DNA of 64,000 bases from CBDIHP01 sp965279195 (GCA_965279195.1 CBDIHP010000036.1:1-64000), one strand, 5' to 3'. Counted from the first letter of the stretch, positions 41,730 through 50,857 are shown. Notes: generated by a model not told the origin, from the sequence alone. A program made the numbers and translations.

Positions 41730-42629
41730 TCAAGCGTTCTGAGCCCTGAGCAACTTCCTTCGACGAAGCCGCCTGTGATCCGCTTCGGAATTGGGCTTGG
41801 TTTGCCGATCGTCTTTCACCAGAATCAGCCCACCTCTGAGCGGTCTGGGATCGTCTGCATTGCCAGGGTAGAGTTTGACCAGTTGGATTCTTCCGTTTTC
41901 CAGGCGTCTCGCCAGAACGAGTTTCACAACCTTCCCCTGAGAGAACTCAGAGGCAACCGGCTTGAAACCCTCAAACTGGTTCAAGTCCTTGGTGATCTCG
42001 TCCCCAACTTCCTCAAAGAACAACGCGCCGGTGGTCTCTAGGCAGTGCTCAGCAAGAGATCGAAGTTCAAGGGTGAACCCAAGACGATCGTAGTATTTCG
42101 CAACCTCTGTATTCGAATACTTATCGAGGTCGATCCGATCGGCTTCGCTGGGCTGAGGAAAAACCATCGTCAGCAATCCTGGAATCTTCAACGCTTCTTC
42201 GAGACTCTCCTGATAAGTCACTTGAAGGAGAGACAATCCATCATCACCAAATTTGGCGATAATGTGCTCACCTTCCAAGGCTCCAAGGTATCGATAATCG
42301 TCGAAATCGAATCCAAACGAGTCTGTTGAGTCTGGATTTGTGTCCCTGAAAACCACGCCACCGGTCAACTCTCCAGTCCGACAGAGACAGTCCGAAAACT
42401 CTTTAACATTAAGGCAAGGGGGATACTGATCCCAATTCCCACCGACCGTAATTGTATCGTCGGTAAGCACAAAAGCGGGAACTCCGAAACTCTCCCACGG
42501 CTTAGGGGCAGCGCCAGCCGGAGTCCGGAATAACAATTTATAGAGAAACACTTCGCTACGCTTTAATTCATAGCGTCCAACCAAACCGTTCGTAATCGTC
42601 ACTTTCAAAGTCCTTAAAAAATAGTTCAC
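41730..42629 (-). CDS. Hypothetical protein
   Basis: A 299-aa protein of unknown family. It opens MNYFLRTLKVTITNGLVGRYELKRSEVFLYKLLFRTPAG and ends in a Lys/Arg-rich tail (SEADHRRLRRRKLLRAQNA). No membrane helix, signal or nucleotide-binding motif is seen. It is the last gene of the leftward set and might share a promoter with the small gene upstream (43002-43029 region). Confidence 0.65.
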   Translation of the reverse strand: MNYFLRTLKVTITNGLVGRYELKRSEVFLYKLLFRTPAGAAPKPWESFGVPAFVLTDDTITVGGNWDQYPPCLNVKEFSDCLCRTGELTGGVVFRDTNPDSTDSFGFDFDDYRYLGALEGEHIIAKFGDDGLSLLQVTYQESLEEALKIPGLLTMVFPQPSEADRIDLDKYSNTEVAKYYDRLGFTLELRSLAEHCLETTGALFFEEVGDEITKDLNQFEGFKPVASEFSQGKVVKLVLARRLENGRIQLVKLYPGNADDPRPLRGGLILVKDDRQTKPNSEADHRRLRRRKLLRAQNA

Positions 42630-42664
42630 TCACGAAACAATTGCTCTGCACTGGGGAGTGAGGT

Positions 42665-42964
42665 TTAGGAACGATTGGTCACAACGTCTGGTGTCGAGTA
42701 GATTGCCCAGTCGACGATTTTTCTGGCTCTCGCCACGTCGTTGGTTTCGGAGAGAAACGACTCGACTTCTTTCTCGTGTTCTTTCAGGTACCCAGTCGGA
42801 TGGAGTTCGAAGAACTTCCTCAGAACAAAATTCACTGCCGATCGACGCTTTAGGGTCTTGACGAAAGCCAGAGGTTTCTTTTTCAGAGATTCTTTCGTCT
42901 TAGCCTGCCACTGTAGCAGCGACAACCGAATTGCCTGCTGAGAGGAAAACTGTGATTTACTCAC
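42665..42964 (-). CDS. Small basic protein of unknown function
   Basis: A 99-aa protein if GTG at 42964 (behind AAAGGAAG) is used; a TTG start adds seven residues. The N-terminal half is Lys/Arg-rich with helical character (QWQAKTKESLKKKPLAFVKTLKRRS), the rest is less charged. Too short for assignment; a DNA-binding or phage-accessory role is possible. A good sigma70-type promoter lies upstream. Confidence 0.5.
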   Translation of the reverse strand: MSKSQFSSQQAIRLSLLQWQAKTKESLKKKPLAFVKTLKRRSAVNFVLRKFFELHPTGYLKEHEKEVESFLSETNDVARARKIVDWAIYSTPDVVTNRS

Positions 42965-43001
42965 TCTCACTTCCTTTCTCTTCAACTGTCTTACACGTCA
43001 G

Positions 43002-43029
43002 ATTATAACAAAAATAACCTTAAAAACAA
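43002..43029 (-). promoter_or_regulatory. Sigma70-type promoter
   Basis: On the minus strand a TTGTTT -35 box (43024-43029) and TATAAT -10 box (43002-43007) are separated by 16 bases. It faces the small basic gene and the gene at 41730-42629, so it would drive leftward transcription. Confidence 0.6.
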
Positions 43030-43379
43030 GGGCATTTTGTTAAAATAATGACATCAGCATTTGATTTTGGTCACACGTTTAGCAGGAAAAGTGAACCTAG
43101 AGAAAGCAATCAGTTCGGTCGCAAATCAAGACCGAACAATCAAGAAAAATCTTGGAATTCGTATTGTTGGATTTCTTAATTCTGGTACAATCTGGAAATC
43201 TCGAAAGAGGGGTTCTCTAACTGAATCAATAGATCAACCAGAAAAACGCCCACCATAAAAATCTACGAATAGACAATAGTCGACCCTTTGCCGAAGTGGG
43301 CTTTGAGGGTGGTTGAGTGAATAAAATAACACAAATTGATTTCAGTAAAACTTCCAAATTGAAGTTTATTCGGCTTTAC

Positions 43380-43690
43380 CGGCTAATTCCACCTGTAGTT
43401 AGTTCTCGACAATCTACCGAAAAGTAAAATCCAGGCAATTTCTAACCCTGAAAACCTGGGGGTAGTAAGGTAGCAACGAGAAGCCGAGAGGAAAGAACGT
43501 GAAACGAGTAGAATAGAACCTGGGAATTTCCCAAGAATCTATTCTACCCGTAATGGGACAGGGTGTCGGCTAAGACCAAGAATGTAGTAGTTTAGACTTT
43601 AGGCAATTATTGATTGGTTTAGACTTCAGTTTATCATCCAAATCTGTGATAATCTAATTATCAAGATTGTGTAAGAAGGGGAGTTAAGAC
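43380..43690. ncRNA. Possible structured non-coding RNA in AT-rich prophage stretch
   Basis: The 731-bp gap 42965-43695 has no convincing gene. Within it, 43430-43610 is unusually purine-rich (GGGGGTAGTAAGGTAGC, GAGAAGCCGAGAGGAAAGAA) and contains a hairpin at 43508-43547. AT-rich flanks surround this part. A structured phage RNA is one explanation; no known family can be named from the sequence alone. Confidence 0.3.
43508..43547. repeat. Nested inverted repeat
   Basis: GTAGAATAG (43508-43516) pairs with CTATTCTAC (43539-43547), enclosing the palindrome TGGGAATTTCCCA. Could be an operator, a terminator or part of a structured RNA. Confidence 0.65.
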
Positions 43691-43695
43691 AGTGA

Positions 43696-44112
43696 TCATT
43701 GTTCTTCTAGTTCTGGTTTTTCTGGGGAAATCTGCTCAACCGTTATTTCCTCAGACCGTTTCTTCCCGCATCCACAGCCCCCAGGTGCTCGGCGATTCAA
43801 CCGGCTCTGATTCGCCAATCTCACAGCGTTCCTCTGGGCTTCCTTGATTGCTCTTCGACGGTCGGCAAGGGAAGCAGGGGAATCCGTCGGCTTCGTCTCA
43901 GGAACGCTCTGAGGGGCTTCTGGGGGCTTCTGAGGACACTCGACAGGGCAGGGGAGATCGGTGGATCGTTCCCAGACCGATTTCTGGTAGGAACAGTGTT
44001 CCATCACCCTCTCACAATAGAGGGACAGATTTCGTTCAGCCGACCAGCAAGGAACTTCGAGGTTTTTCAGAGGACAATGGTCACATTTTTTGTTCATATA
44101 GTATTTACTCAA
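43696..44112 (-). CDS. Cys-rich small phage protein, possible zinc-binding
   Basis: A 138-aa protein with paired cysteines at the N-terminus (CDHCPLKNLEVPC..., C, C, C) and near the C-terminus (GCGCGKKR). Between them lies a Pro/Thr-rich linker. It sits immediately downstream of the Cys-rich tail protein gene with an 8-bp overlap, so the two are likely made together. Metal binding is inference from the Cys spacing. Confidence 0.6.
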   Translation of the reverse strand: MSKYYMNKKCDHCPLKNLEVPCWSAERNLSLYCERVMEHCSYQKSVWERSTDLPCPVECPQKPPEAPQSVPETKPTDSPASLADRRRAIKEAQRNAVRLANQSRLNRRAPGGCGCGKKRSEEITVEQISPEKPELEEQ

Positions 44113-45139
44113 AAACAGCCGCGTCAGTGCAATCGTTAAGGAAAGGATTCAAGACGTAATCACAGTAAAAGTCCAAAGGGCTGCCGTTGCACAAGGTGCA
44201 ATCGTTAAACGGAGGATTTCCGCAAAGGGTCGCACAACAGCCGCTAATCCCGGTCAGCGTGACATCCCCAGGATTCGCAGCGGCAAACGAATCCGAAACG
44301 ATCCTCCCGGCGAACCCAAAGACAGGATCGTTGCACTTGAAAACGAACACACTGAGCGACCGATTCAGATAGGAGATATAAAGGGTCGCCGTCCCACCCG
44401 GACCCGAAGCCGGATTGCAGTCGGGATAGACCCCCGACGGACAAGCCGCGGTTCCTGACCACGGAATTGACCCCGGAAGCGATCGACTCAACGTGACTGT
44501 CCCGAACCATGAAGACGCCGTAATGTTTTTAAAAACAGGTTCCGGCGAACACGTATCACAGAAATAGTCGACGTCATCGCCAGTGCCGAAGAAAAGAGTT
44601 CCGGAACTTCCGTTATTGCAAGCCACGGTGATCGTACCGCTCGTCATCGTCTTATATTTGAACTGACTAACTTTAATTGTATAACCACCGTCTGCGATCC
44701 CGGTAAAAGTGATATTAGGAGTGGTGGTCCCAGCACCGACATTGGTACTGGTCACAGTCTGAACCAAGGTTCCACCGACCGCCGTACGCAATTCACAAGT
44801 CGCACCGTCAAGACGAGTAAATCCGTCGCACTTCGAGACGATCGCCGTAATCGTATTATTGAGACCAGAAAGGGTCAGGCTGGCACTCGTGTTCGAGCAA
44901 CTGAAACTGACCGTGGTCGAACCCGCCCAATTGGCGTCAGTACTCGATATCGTCCACGAACCGCTGGCGGTCAAGGTCGGCGCCCAGACTCCAGAGCCGT
45001 TGGTGATTCCGGTCAACGTCGTCGTGCCGTTCGTCGCCTGGAGAGCCACGCCTGTTCTTGCCACGGAGTTGCAACGCGCAGTGATCGTCGCGACCCCCGT
45101 GCAACCTCCACCGCAACAGCAATTCCCGATCCCGATCAT
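44105..45139 (-). CDS. Cys-rich beta-domain phage protein, tail/adhesion candidate
   Basis: A 344-aa protein that starts MIGIGNCCCGGGC and contains several Thr/Ser/Gly-rich beta repeats (VALQATNGTTTLTGITNGSGVWAP, a carboxypeptidase-regulatory-like turn), then a Cys-rich C-terminal region with many CxxC pairs. The GTTTLTGITNGSGVW block is typical of Ig-like/CnaB-type modules in tail proteins. It is at the tip end of the tail gene set. The N-terminal CCCG could mediate disulfide or metal cross-linking; receptor binding is inference. Confidence 0.65.
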   Translation of the reverse strand: MIGIGNCCCGGGCTGVATITARCNSVARTGVALQATNGTTTLTGITNGSGVWAPTLTASGSWTISSTDANWAGSTTVSFSCSNTSASLTLSGLNNTITAIVSKCDGFTRLDGATCELRTAVGGTLVQTVTSTNVGAGTTTPNITFTGIADGGYTIKVSQFKYKTMTSGTITVACNNGSSGTLFFGTGDDVDYFCDTCSPEPVFKNITASSWFGTVTLSRSLPGSIPWSGTAACPSGVYPDCNPASGPGGTATLYISYLNRSLSVFVFKCNDPVFGFAGRIVSDSFAAANPGDVTLTGISGCCATLCGNPPFNDCTLCNGSPLDFYCDYVLNPFLNDCTDAAVFE

Positions 45140-45148
45140 CGTCCTCCC

Positions 45149-45757
45149 TTAGCAGTCATTGCCGACCAACCAGAACACGCCGTTCACCCACTTGACCTCG
45201 ATGTCCTTGCCGGTCGCGGCGGACACGTTCCACTTGTTCCTGACCGTCGCCGAGATCGAGGTCGTTGACATCGCCGTGCCGTTCCAATCGCGGAAATAGA
45301 AACTGCCGCTGGATGGCGTCGTCGTGGATGTCCTCACCCCGATCGAGCCATTGGCGGCACCATCGAAGACCCAATTGCTCGCGTCGAATAGCCACAGGTT
45401 CGATGAGGGCTCTTTCCGGAGCCGGATCCTCGTGTTGGTCGGCATAAATGGGATTGACCACAGTTCTTGAGCCCAATTCACGGAGGTCGTGCCCGTCATC
45501 GGACCATCGCCCCAGGTGCCGTCGGGCTTCTGGATCTGCTGGGTCCACGCGAACTTTCCGGACGAGACCGAGGTCAGTTTCGCCCAGATTTCGGGCGTAG
45601 ACCGTGCGGAGAGGATCGTGGACCCGGCGAAATCCTGGGAATCCAAGCCCAAGACCGAATTGACTCGTTCCGCCTGGACGCGGAGCCGGTCCAATGACCC
45701 TGCCGAGACCGGATCGCCCGATTTGAATTGCGGAATTCCTCCTGATGTCGTCGACAT
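45149..45757 (-). CDS. Phage tail/structural protein, unknown
   Basis: A 202-aa protein with a helical N-terminus (SLDRLRVQAERVNSVLGLDSQDF) and a beta-rich body (RNKWNVSAATGKDIEVKWVNGVFWLVG). Located between the tail tip candidates at the 3' end of the tail operon. Family not recognised; gene order suggests a distal tail component. Confidence 0.6.
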   Translation of the reverse strand: MSTTSGGIPQFKSGDPVSAGSLDRLRVQAERVNSVLGLDSQDFAGSTILSARSTPEIWAKLTSVSSGKFAWTQQIQKPDGTWGDGPMTGTTSVNWAQELWSIPFMPTNTRIRLRKEPSSNLWLFDASNWVFDGAANGSIGVRTSTTTPSSGSFYFRDWNGTAMSTTSISATVRNKWNVSAATGKDIEVKWVNGVFWLVGNDC

Positions 45758-45766
45758 GATCCTCCG

Positions 45767-46570
45767 TTAATTCACAAACAATTGGCTAAGATCCGCGTCC
45801 GCGAAGACCTTGTTACCCGATCCGCTCGCACCGTCGAACACGTACGCCCATGCCCCGGTGTCCGGTCTCCTGAACTTGTTCCACTCGATCTGTCGCCAGA
45901 GGAACGAATAGACGACATCGTATCTCTGCCCTTCGCCGAAGATCGTCCCGGCATCGTTCTCGGTCCCGACGAACAAAACCGTGCCCGGATCGAATCCGAG
46001 GAAGGTGCTCGTATTGGTCTTGTTGATATACAATGTCGCCTTGGCATCGTTCAAGAACGGGAGATTGTGCCAGGTCAGAAGGATCTCGCGTTGGGCGATC
46101 AACTGGGCAACGCCCTGGTCGGCGGCGAGGTTATCGGCGAACTTGTACACGGCACTCGGGCAGGTGACCGCAACGCCGCTGAGTCTGGTCCGACGCGAGA
46201 AATAGGGCGTGTCACCGCTGAAACTATAGGATGGGGTCGCGAAGTTCACGGTCACGATGGCGAACTCGTACGGGCTCGCCGGTATCTCGGTCGGTCCGAT
46301 TCCGAACCAGGAGTGCGAGGCGTAATAGCAACTCGGGTCGTACCAGTGTCTAAGCGGTTGGTTCTGGATGATCGAACCACTACCGGTGCCGACGTTGGTC
46401 GGCAATCCAGCAATCTGCTTCTCAAACATCATCAAGTCGGAGAACGCGATCTTATAGACTTCGCTCTTGATCCTGGTCCTGAGATCGCCGGAACCGGAGC
46501 AAGCTGCGGAGGCACCCTCGGCGCGTCGGTCTAATCGTGTGAATGGAACGGTTAACTGACTCTCTGTCAT
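45767..46570 (-). CDS. Phage tail protein, unknown
   Basis: A 267-aa protein directly after the tape measure gene in the leftward order. This is the slot usually taken by a distal-tail or baseplate hub protein in siphophages. Sequence is beta-rich (SPYEFAIVTVNFATPSYSFSG) without a known motif. Assignment rests on position only. Confidence 0.55.
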   Translation of the reverse strand: MTESQLTVPFTRLDRRAEGASAACSGSGDLRTRIKSEVYKIAFSDLMMFEKQIAGLPTNVGTGSGSIIQNQPLRHWYDPSCYYASHSWFGIGPTEIPASPYEFAIVTVNFATPSYSFSGDTPYFSRRTRLSGVAVTCPSAVYKFADNLAADQGVAQLIAQREILLTWHNLPFLNDAKATLYINKTNTSTFLGFDPGTVLFVGTENDAGTIFGEGQRYDVVYSFLWRQIEWNKFRRPDTGAWAYVFDGASGSGNKVFADADLSQLFVN

Positions 46571-46578
46571 GGTCCTCC

Positions 46579-48177
46579 TTAGTCGCTCATCTTCGCCGGG
46601 ACACCAGCCAACGCCTTGATCCCTTCATCGATACTCTTCAATCTATCTAGTTGCTGCCTCGGGATATTATCCGTGCCGAACGAACTTTGGATCCGAGCCG
46701 CCAACTCGGTCGCGTCGAAGACCTCGGACTTCCTCGGCTTGACTTCCTCGGGATTCAATTTCGCGTCCGTGACCTTGCGGTCGAGACCTTCTTGGGCGTC
46801 CTTCACCTGCTTGGTCGCGATCTGGTGGGCTTCATCTTCCCGCAACTCTCTCCCATCTTCCTTCGCCTGTTTCATGAGACCGAGACTGACCTTCGCGAGC
46901 ATCTGCTGGGCGGATCCGTCACGCTCTGCCCCGCCGAGTTCCGCAGTCAATAGACCGCGTTCAATTTCGGCACTCATCCCGCCGCCGATCCGGTCCTCCG
47001 CACTCTTGACGCGGACCTTCCGCTGTTCCTTGGCGAATTTCTCGCGTTCTTTTATCGCTTTGTCCTCGGCTTCCTTCTCCGCCTTGTTGGCGTCCTCAAG
47101 GATCTTGTCGTGACGGAGACCGTCCGCCTGCATCTGGTCCCGCTTCTTCTTCGCGGCTGCCTCGGCTTCCTTCTTCTTGATCGCCTCGGGTGTCGACGCC
47201 TTCAACTTGTCCTCAAGACCGGACGGGATGTCGACGTTATCGAATCCGTACGTCGCCTTGTTGCGGGCACGAACGTCGCCGATCCGGTTCAGGAGCCCAG
47301 ACAACGCCATCGGGTCTCCACTCGTTGCGGAGGCGATCTCATTGCCCACATCGCCCCGGCGTATAACCTCGCTCCGGGCGGTCTGCAAAATCCGATTCCG
47401 CTCTTTCTGGAGGACGCTGGTCGGTTTCGCCATCGGATTCACCGAGTTCCAGAAACCGCCCTTCGACGCCTTGATTTCCTCATCCTTCTGGCGAAGCCGC
47501 TTCTTGTCGTCGGCGGTCAGGTACTTGTCCAAGACCGCCGGGTCCGATTCGATCGCCTGCTTGATGCGGTCAAAACCGGAAACGTCCTCAACACCAGCCG
47601 AAGCGATCGCCGCCTTGACCGCCTTCTGGCTCTTCTCCACGTAGGGATTCAGCTCGCCCGAGAGGGATTTCGACGCGGATTTCAGACCCTCATCCTTCTT
47701 CTGTTTCGCCTCCAGGTCGATCAGTTTCTGGGTCTCGGCAGCCGTCCTGGCGGTGTTCTCGGCAAGTTGCTTCATCTGTTCGGCTGCGGTCTTGGGAGCC
47801 GATGATGACATTGTGTCCATCAACTTCGACCAATTGTTGACCAGCACATTGACGCCGACTGCGACGATCGAGAGGACACCGGCGAGACCGGTGGTCCCAC
47901 CCAGGGATTGGACGATTCGGGGAAGGTTGTTCAAAACTCCGGACAGACCGTACTGCGCGTCCTCGATCGCATAAGAGGCTTCCAATATCGCCCTGCCGGA
48001 GTTCTTGATCTCGGAAGAGGCTCGCTTCTGTGCCGACGCCAACTGGTCGAGAGACTTCGAGACATTGACCTGGGCGGTGGCGAGTTTGTTCAACGCCTGT
48101 TCGAGACGGTCGACATCGCCCGTGCCCTTGGTCTCCACGACGACTTGCAATAGTTCCTGATCAGAAATCACTGCCAA
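46579..48177 (-). CDS. Tail tape measure protein
   Basis: A 532-aa protein dominated by long Ala/Lys/Gln/Glu-rich helices with a hydrophobic segment near 93-115 (GLAGVLSIVAVGVNVLVNNW), the usual composition of tape measure proteins. It is preceded by the two chaperone-like genes as expected. By the rule of about 0.15 nm per residue the tail would be about 80 nm, a short siphophage tail; the rule is established, the estimate is inference. Confidence 0.8.
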   Translation of the reverse strand: MAVISDQELLQVVVETKGTGDVDRLEQALNKLATAQVNVSKSLDQLASAQKRASSEIKNSGRAILEASYAIEDAQYGLSGVLNNLPRIVQSLGGTTGLAGVLSIVAVGVNVLVNNWSKLMDTMSSSAPKTAAEQMKQLAENTARTAAETQKLIDLEAKQKKDEGLKSASKSLSGELNPYVEKSQKAVKAAIASAGVEDVSGFDRIKQAIESDPAVLDKYLTADDKKRLRQKDEEIKASKGGFWNSVNPMAKPTSVLQKERNRILQTARSEVIRRGDVGNEIASATSGDPMALSGLLNRIGDVRARNKATYGFDNVDIPSGLEDKLKASTPEAIKKKEAEAAAKKKRDQMQADGLRHDKILEDANKAEKEAEDKAIKEREKFAKEQRKVRVKSAEDRIGGGMSAEIERGLLTAELGGAERDGSAQQMLAKVSLGLMKQAKEDGRELREDEAHQIATKQVKDAQEGLDRKVTDAKLNPEEVKPRKSEVFDATELAARIQSSFGTDNIPRQQLDRLKSIDEGIKALAGVPAKMSD

Positions 48178-48475
48178 TTGTGCCTCCTATCGAGATCCCC
48201 GCTTTCTTCATGGTCTCAAGGTTTTCGCCGACGGTGCGGAGTTTGACGGCAATCTCCTTGAGTCGATCGAGTTCACGCCGGGAATCCAGGTATTTCGACG
48301 CCCAGTGCCGCTGACGCTCCCGGCAATCATGATCCGAGATCGACCCGGCGACCCTCATCTCCTCCCACTCCTGGACCTTCGTCGCGGCGAGATCGCATTC
48401 CACCGCGACTCCGAGAATCTGCTCCGCGTAGTCGTCGAGCCACTTCTTGGCTATCTGTTCCGTTGAATCATCCAT
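48161..48475 (-). CDS. Small helical protein in tail-chaperone position
   Basis: A 104-aa acidic and helical protein that overlaps the tape measure start by 17 bp and the preceding gene by 8 bp. In siphophages this slot holds the second tail assembly chaperone (gpT of lambda gpG/gpGT), usually made by a frameshift; here it has its own start, so no slippage is needed. Sequence similarity to chaperones was not recognised. Confidence 0.6.
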   Translation of the reverse strand: MDDSTEQIAKKWLDDYAEQILGVAVECDLAATKVQEWEEMRVAGSISDHDCRERQRHWASKYLDSRRELDRLKEIAVKLRTVGENLETMKKAGISIGGTIGSDF

Positions 48476-49136
48476 CGATCGTCACTCCTATTCCTTTCTC
48501 GTATCGTTCCAGTCGCGAGAGTCGCACTGATTCGCTGATCGGACTATTGGTCCCATCCGGGCAAATCGCCTTCAACTGAGCTAGTGTCAATTCGCCGACC
48601 TCCGCAGGCGTCCATCCGAAGTCCGTCGCCAGTTTCAGCAACAGCCCGGCATAGCCGTCGTCTTCGGTCTCGCTCGGCGGTCTCGGAGACTTGGGCTCAC
48701 ACGCAGTCCAGACCGATTCCAGTTCCGATTTCGGGTCGTAGCCGAACGCATATCGCCGGATCGCCGAGAACGTCTCCAGGTCCGTGTTCAACGCGAGGTC
48801 CAACGCCCGGTCCCGGGTGAGGGCTGGCGAGACCACGGTCAGCAGGAAGGTCGCGATCCCCTCGGGCGTGAAGAGGTGGACCCATCCGTCCCCGAAGATC
48901 GTCGGTCCCCAACTCGCCGCCTGTTCCAACGCCTTCGCCAGATAGCGGTCCTGCTCATCCCCGGGCGGGAGATCTGCGACGGTGGTCCGGATCGCCTCGT
49001 ACGGGTGCGGGATCCGAGTCTCCAACCAGGCGTTGAGTGCGGCGAGATCCTTGAGCCGGAGCGGTCTGACGAAGATCAAATCATCGCCGATCCTGACGGC
49101 TCCGCCCGGGTGATAGAGTCCGGCAAGTCGGCTCAT
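48468..49136 (-). CDS. Tail assembly chaperone candidate
   Basis: A 222-aa protein with LIFVRPLRLKDLAALNAWLETRIP near its start, a pattern known from phage proteins of the chaperone slot (gpG-like). The C-terminus has helical ALTRDRALDLALNTDLETFSAIRRYAFGYDP and AEVGELTLAQLKAICP, typical of tail assembly chaperones. Upstream of the tape measure as expected. Confidence 0.65.
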   Translation of the reverse strand: MSRLAGLYHPGGAVRIGDDLIFVRPLRLKDLAALNAWLETRIPHPYEAIRTTVADLPPGDEQDRYLAKALEQAASWGPTIFGDGWVHLFTPEGIATFLLTVVSPALTRDRALDLALNTDLETFSAIRRYAFGYDPKSELESVWTACEPKSPRPPSETEDDGYAGLLLKLATDFGWTPAEVGELTLAQLKAICPDGTNSPISESVRLSRLERYEKGIGVTIDG

Positions 49137-49423
49137 TTACCGCCCCCCACGAGAGCCCGCAACATCGCCTCTTTGCACATTTGGAACGCCCGACGTGCGA
49201 ATCCGCTCCTGGCGTTCTGGATCCCGGCGTAGGGCAGCGGCGAGGATGCGGTGATCGTGTTCCCTTCGACCTCGCTGGAAATCGACTCGGCGAGCCGTCC
49301 TGACGCCTGCGGGCATTGTTCGCGCATGGCGGATTCCAGAATCGAGGCGGCTTTCGGGAGACCGTCCTCGATCCTTTGATCCAATCGTTGCTTGAGCCGG
49401 ACGACCAAGTCGTTGACTGCCAT
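49133..49423 (-). CDS. HK97 gp10-like neck/tail completion protein
   Basis: A 96-aa protein with an LKQRLDQRIEDGLPKAASILESAMREQCPQASGRLAESISSE pattern, close to HK97-gp10 family members, and a C-terminal NARSGFARRAFQ. ATG at 49423 overlaps the tail-tube stop; the further upstream start (49441) reads into the tail-tube frame. Located between the tail-tube and chaperone genes. Confidence 0.75.
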   Translation of the reverse strand: MAVNDLVVRLKQRLDQRIEDGLPKAASILESAMREQCPQASGRLAESISSEVEGNTITASSPLPYAGIQNARSGFARRAFQMCKEAMLRALVGGGK

Positions 49424-49806
49424 CAGGGCACGTCGCTCCAAGAGCCGTCCGAAATCGCGGTGATCTCTGCGGTCGCGAATCCCCGGGCGTCATCCTTGAC
49501 GTTGCAGTTCTTGAACATGACGGTCGGATAACTCCGCCCGTTCGAGGCGTCGAATAGCAAGGTCAATGCACCGGTATTGCCGACCGCGAAAGTCGTGCTC
49601 GGCTTGGTCACGGATTTCTTGACCAGAACGGTGAAATTGATCGTGGAACTGGCGACGCCGGACCCTACGCGGGCATAACCTTCGCCCATCTCGGTATAGT
49701 CGAAGTCGTCGATCGTGTCCTGATAGGACCAATTCTGGACAGCGTAAGGGGTCGCGCCCATCTTGAGACTTCCCCCGGTTCCTGCAAATACATCTTTAAG
49801 TGCCAT
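49423..49806 (-). CDS. Major tail tube protein candidate
   Basis: A 127-aa beta-rich protein: MALKDVFAGTGGSLKMGATPYAVQNW starts with a typical tail-tube opening, then ASSTINFTVLVKKSVTKPST and FKNCNVKDDARGFATAEITAISDGSW. It is followed by the gp10-like gene and preceded by a related small beta protein, as for the tail-tube slot in siphophages. TGATG coupling with the next gene. Confidence 0.75.
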   Translation of the reverse strand: MALKDVFAGTGGSLKMGATPYAVQNWSYQDTIDDFDYTEMGEGYARVGSGVASSTINFTVLVKKSVTKPSTTFAVGNTGALTLLFDASNGRSYPTVMFKNCNVKDDARGFATAEITAISDGSWSDVP

Positions 49807-49865
49807 ACAAAAATACTCCTTAGCTAAGAGTGCTAGGAGTATTTAGAAGTATTGAATCGATTTTC

Positions 49866-50360
49866 TCAGGTGGAGGTTCCGACAATCACGATCGAGAATG
49901 TAATGGTCGCGGATCCGGCGTCGACTTTGAGGTTCTTCGAGGTGCCGCTGACGAGCCGTCCCGCGACCGGATCCACCTTCATCAAGACCCCGCCCGGTCC
50001 CACCGTCTCTGTCGTCGCACCGCTCGACAGGAACCCGGACCACGGATTCGATGCCGCATTTCCCACGGACAGAATGTCCGTCGCACTGCCGTTCTTGATC
50101 AAGAGTTGCTTCACATGGGCGAAATTGACAGTAGCACCGAACGCATCGACCAGATTGCTCAAATCATAGGTCGCGGACGTTGCGGTGAGGGTGACGGTCC
50201 GAGACCAGATGAGGTCGACTTGCCCCGATGACGTGCCAGCCGTTAACGATTTAACGGGAAAGTCCGTGAGATTGATCGATTCGCGAAGACTTCCCGCCGT
50301 ATTGCTCGTCCCATCATGATAAAACTCTGTGATTATTCCGTAATTTCCATAAACCGCCAT
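49866..50360 (-). CDS. Beta-rich tail/head-decoration protein
   Basis: A 164-aa protein beginning MAVYGNYGIITEFYHDGTSNTAGSLRESINLTDFPVKSLTAGTSSGQVDLIWSRT, all strand and turn sequence. Could be a second tail-tube-like or a decoration protein. The start at 50360 is used because the longer frame is a shadow of the gene behind it. Assigned by position. Confidence 0.65.
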   Translation of the reverse strand: MAVYGNYGIITEFYHDGTSNTAGSLRESINLTDFPVKSLTAGTSSGQVDLIWSRTVTLTATSATYDLSNLVDAFGATVNFAHVKQLLIKNGSATDILSVGNAASNPWSGFLSSGATTETVGPGGVLMKVDPVAGRLVSGTSKNLKVDAGSATITFSIVIVGTST

Positions 50361-50368
50361 TCTGCTCC

Positions 50369-50857
50369 TTATTCCGCCCTGGGGTCGGTCGTATCGAGGA
50401 AGATTTCCAATCGGATCTGCCCGGTCGCCTGGAGGAAGAGCCCGCCTTCCTTGCCCGCCGTCCCGAACGTAAATTTGGTCACATAGACGCCCCGGATCAC
50501 GTCGTTCAGGAGTTTCTTGACCTCCGCCACTCGTGTCGGATCGGTGGGGAATAATGCCCGGACCACGGCTTGGCTGAAGTCCATGCCGACCCGCACATCG
50601 GTGCCGTCGAAGACCGCCATTACGTCGATTAACAAAGGTGTTCTCATGCATTCCGTGTCCGCCCAGTTGGAATCGCCGGGTTTGGGATCCAGGGAGGCGT
50701 AGGGCGTGTTGGATGAGGTAGGTACATTGGCTCTCGCGGAGGGAGAGCCGTCCGGAATGTTCCAATTCTTGATCTCGCGGGACAACGCCGGATCCGACTT
50801 CAATATCCTGATTACGGAATCGAACGCCAATCTATGATTTGATTTGATGAATGCCAA
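50369..50857 (-). CDS. Neck/tail terminator-like protein
   Basis: A 162-aa protein with a mixed alpha/beta pattern (FDSVIRILKSDPALSREIKNW... LLNDVIRGVYVTKFTFGTAGKEGGLFLQATGQIRLEIFLDTTD) similar in size and strand order to phage tail terminator/neck proteins. It is placed between the connector and the beta protein. The assignment is inference from gene order and fold pattern. Confidence 0.6.
   Translation of the reverse strand: MAFIKSNHRLAFDSVIRILKSDPALSREIKNWNIPDGSPSARANVPTSSNTPYASLDPKPGDSNWADTECMRTPLLIDVMAVFDGTDVRVGMDFSQAVVRALFPTDPTRVAEVKKLLNDVIRGVYVTKFTFGTAGKEGGLFLQATGQIRLEIFLDTTDPRAE

Noticed and set aside
43061..43258. 65-codon plus-strand frame in the AT-rich region
   Set aside because: No ribosome-binding site and no recognisable pattern; overlaps the promoter region side.
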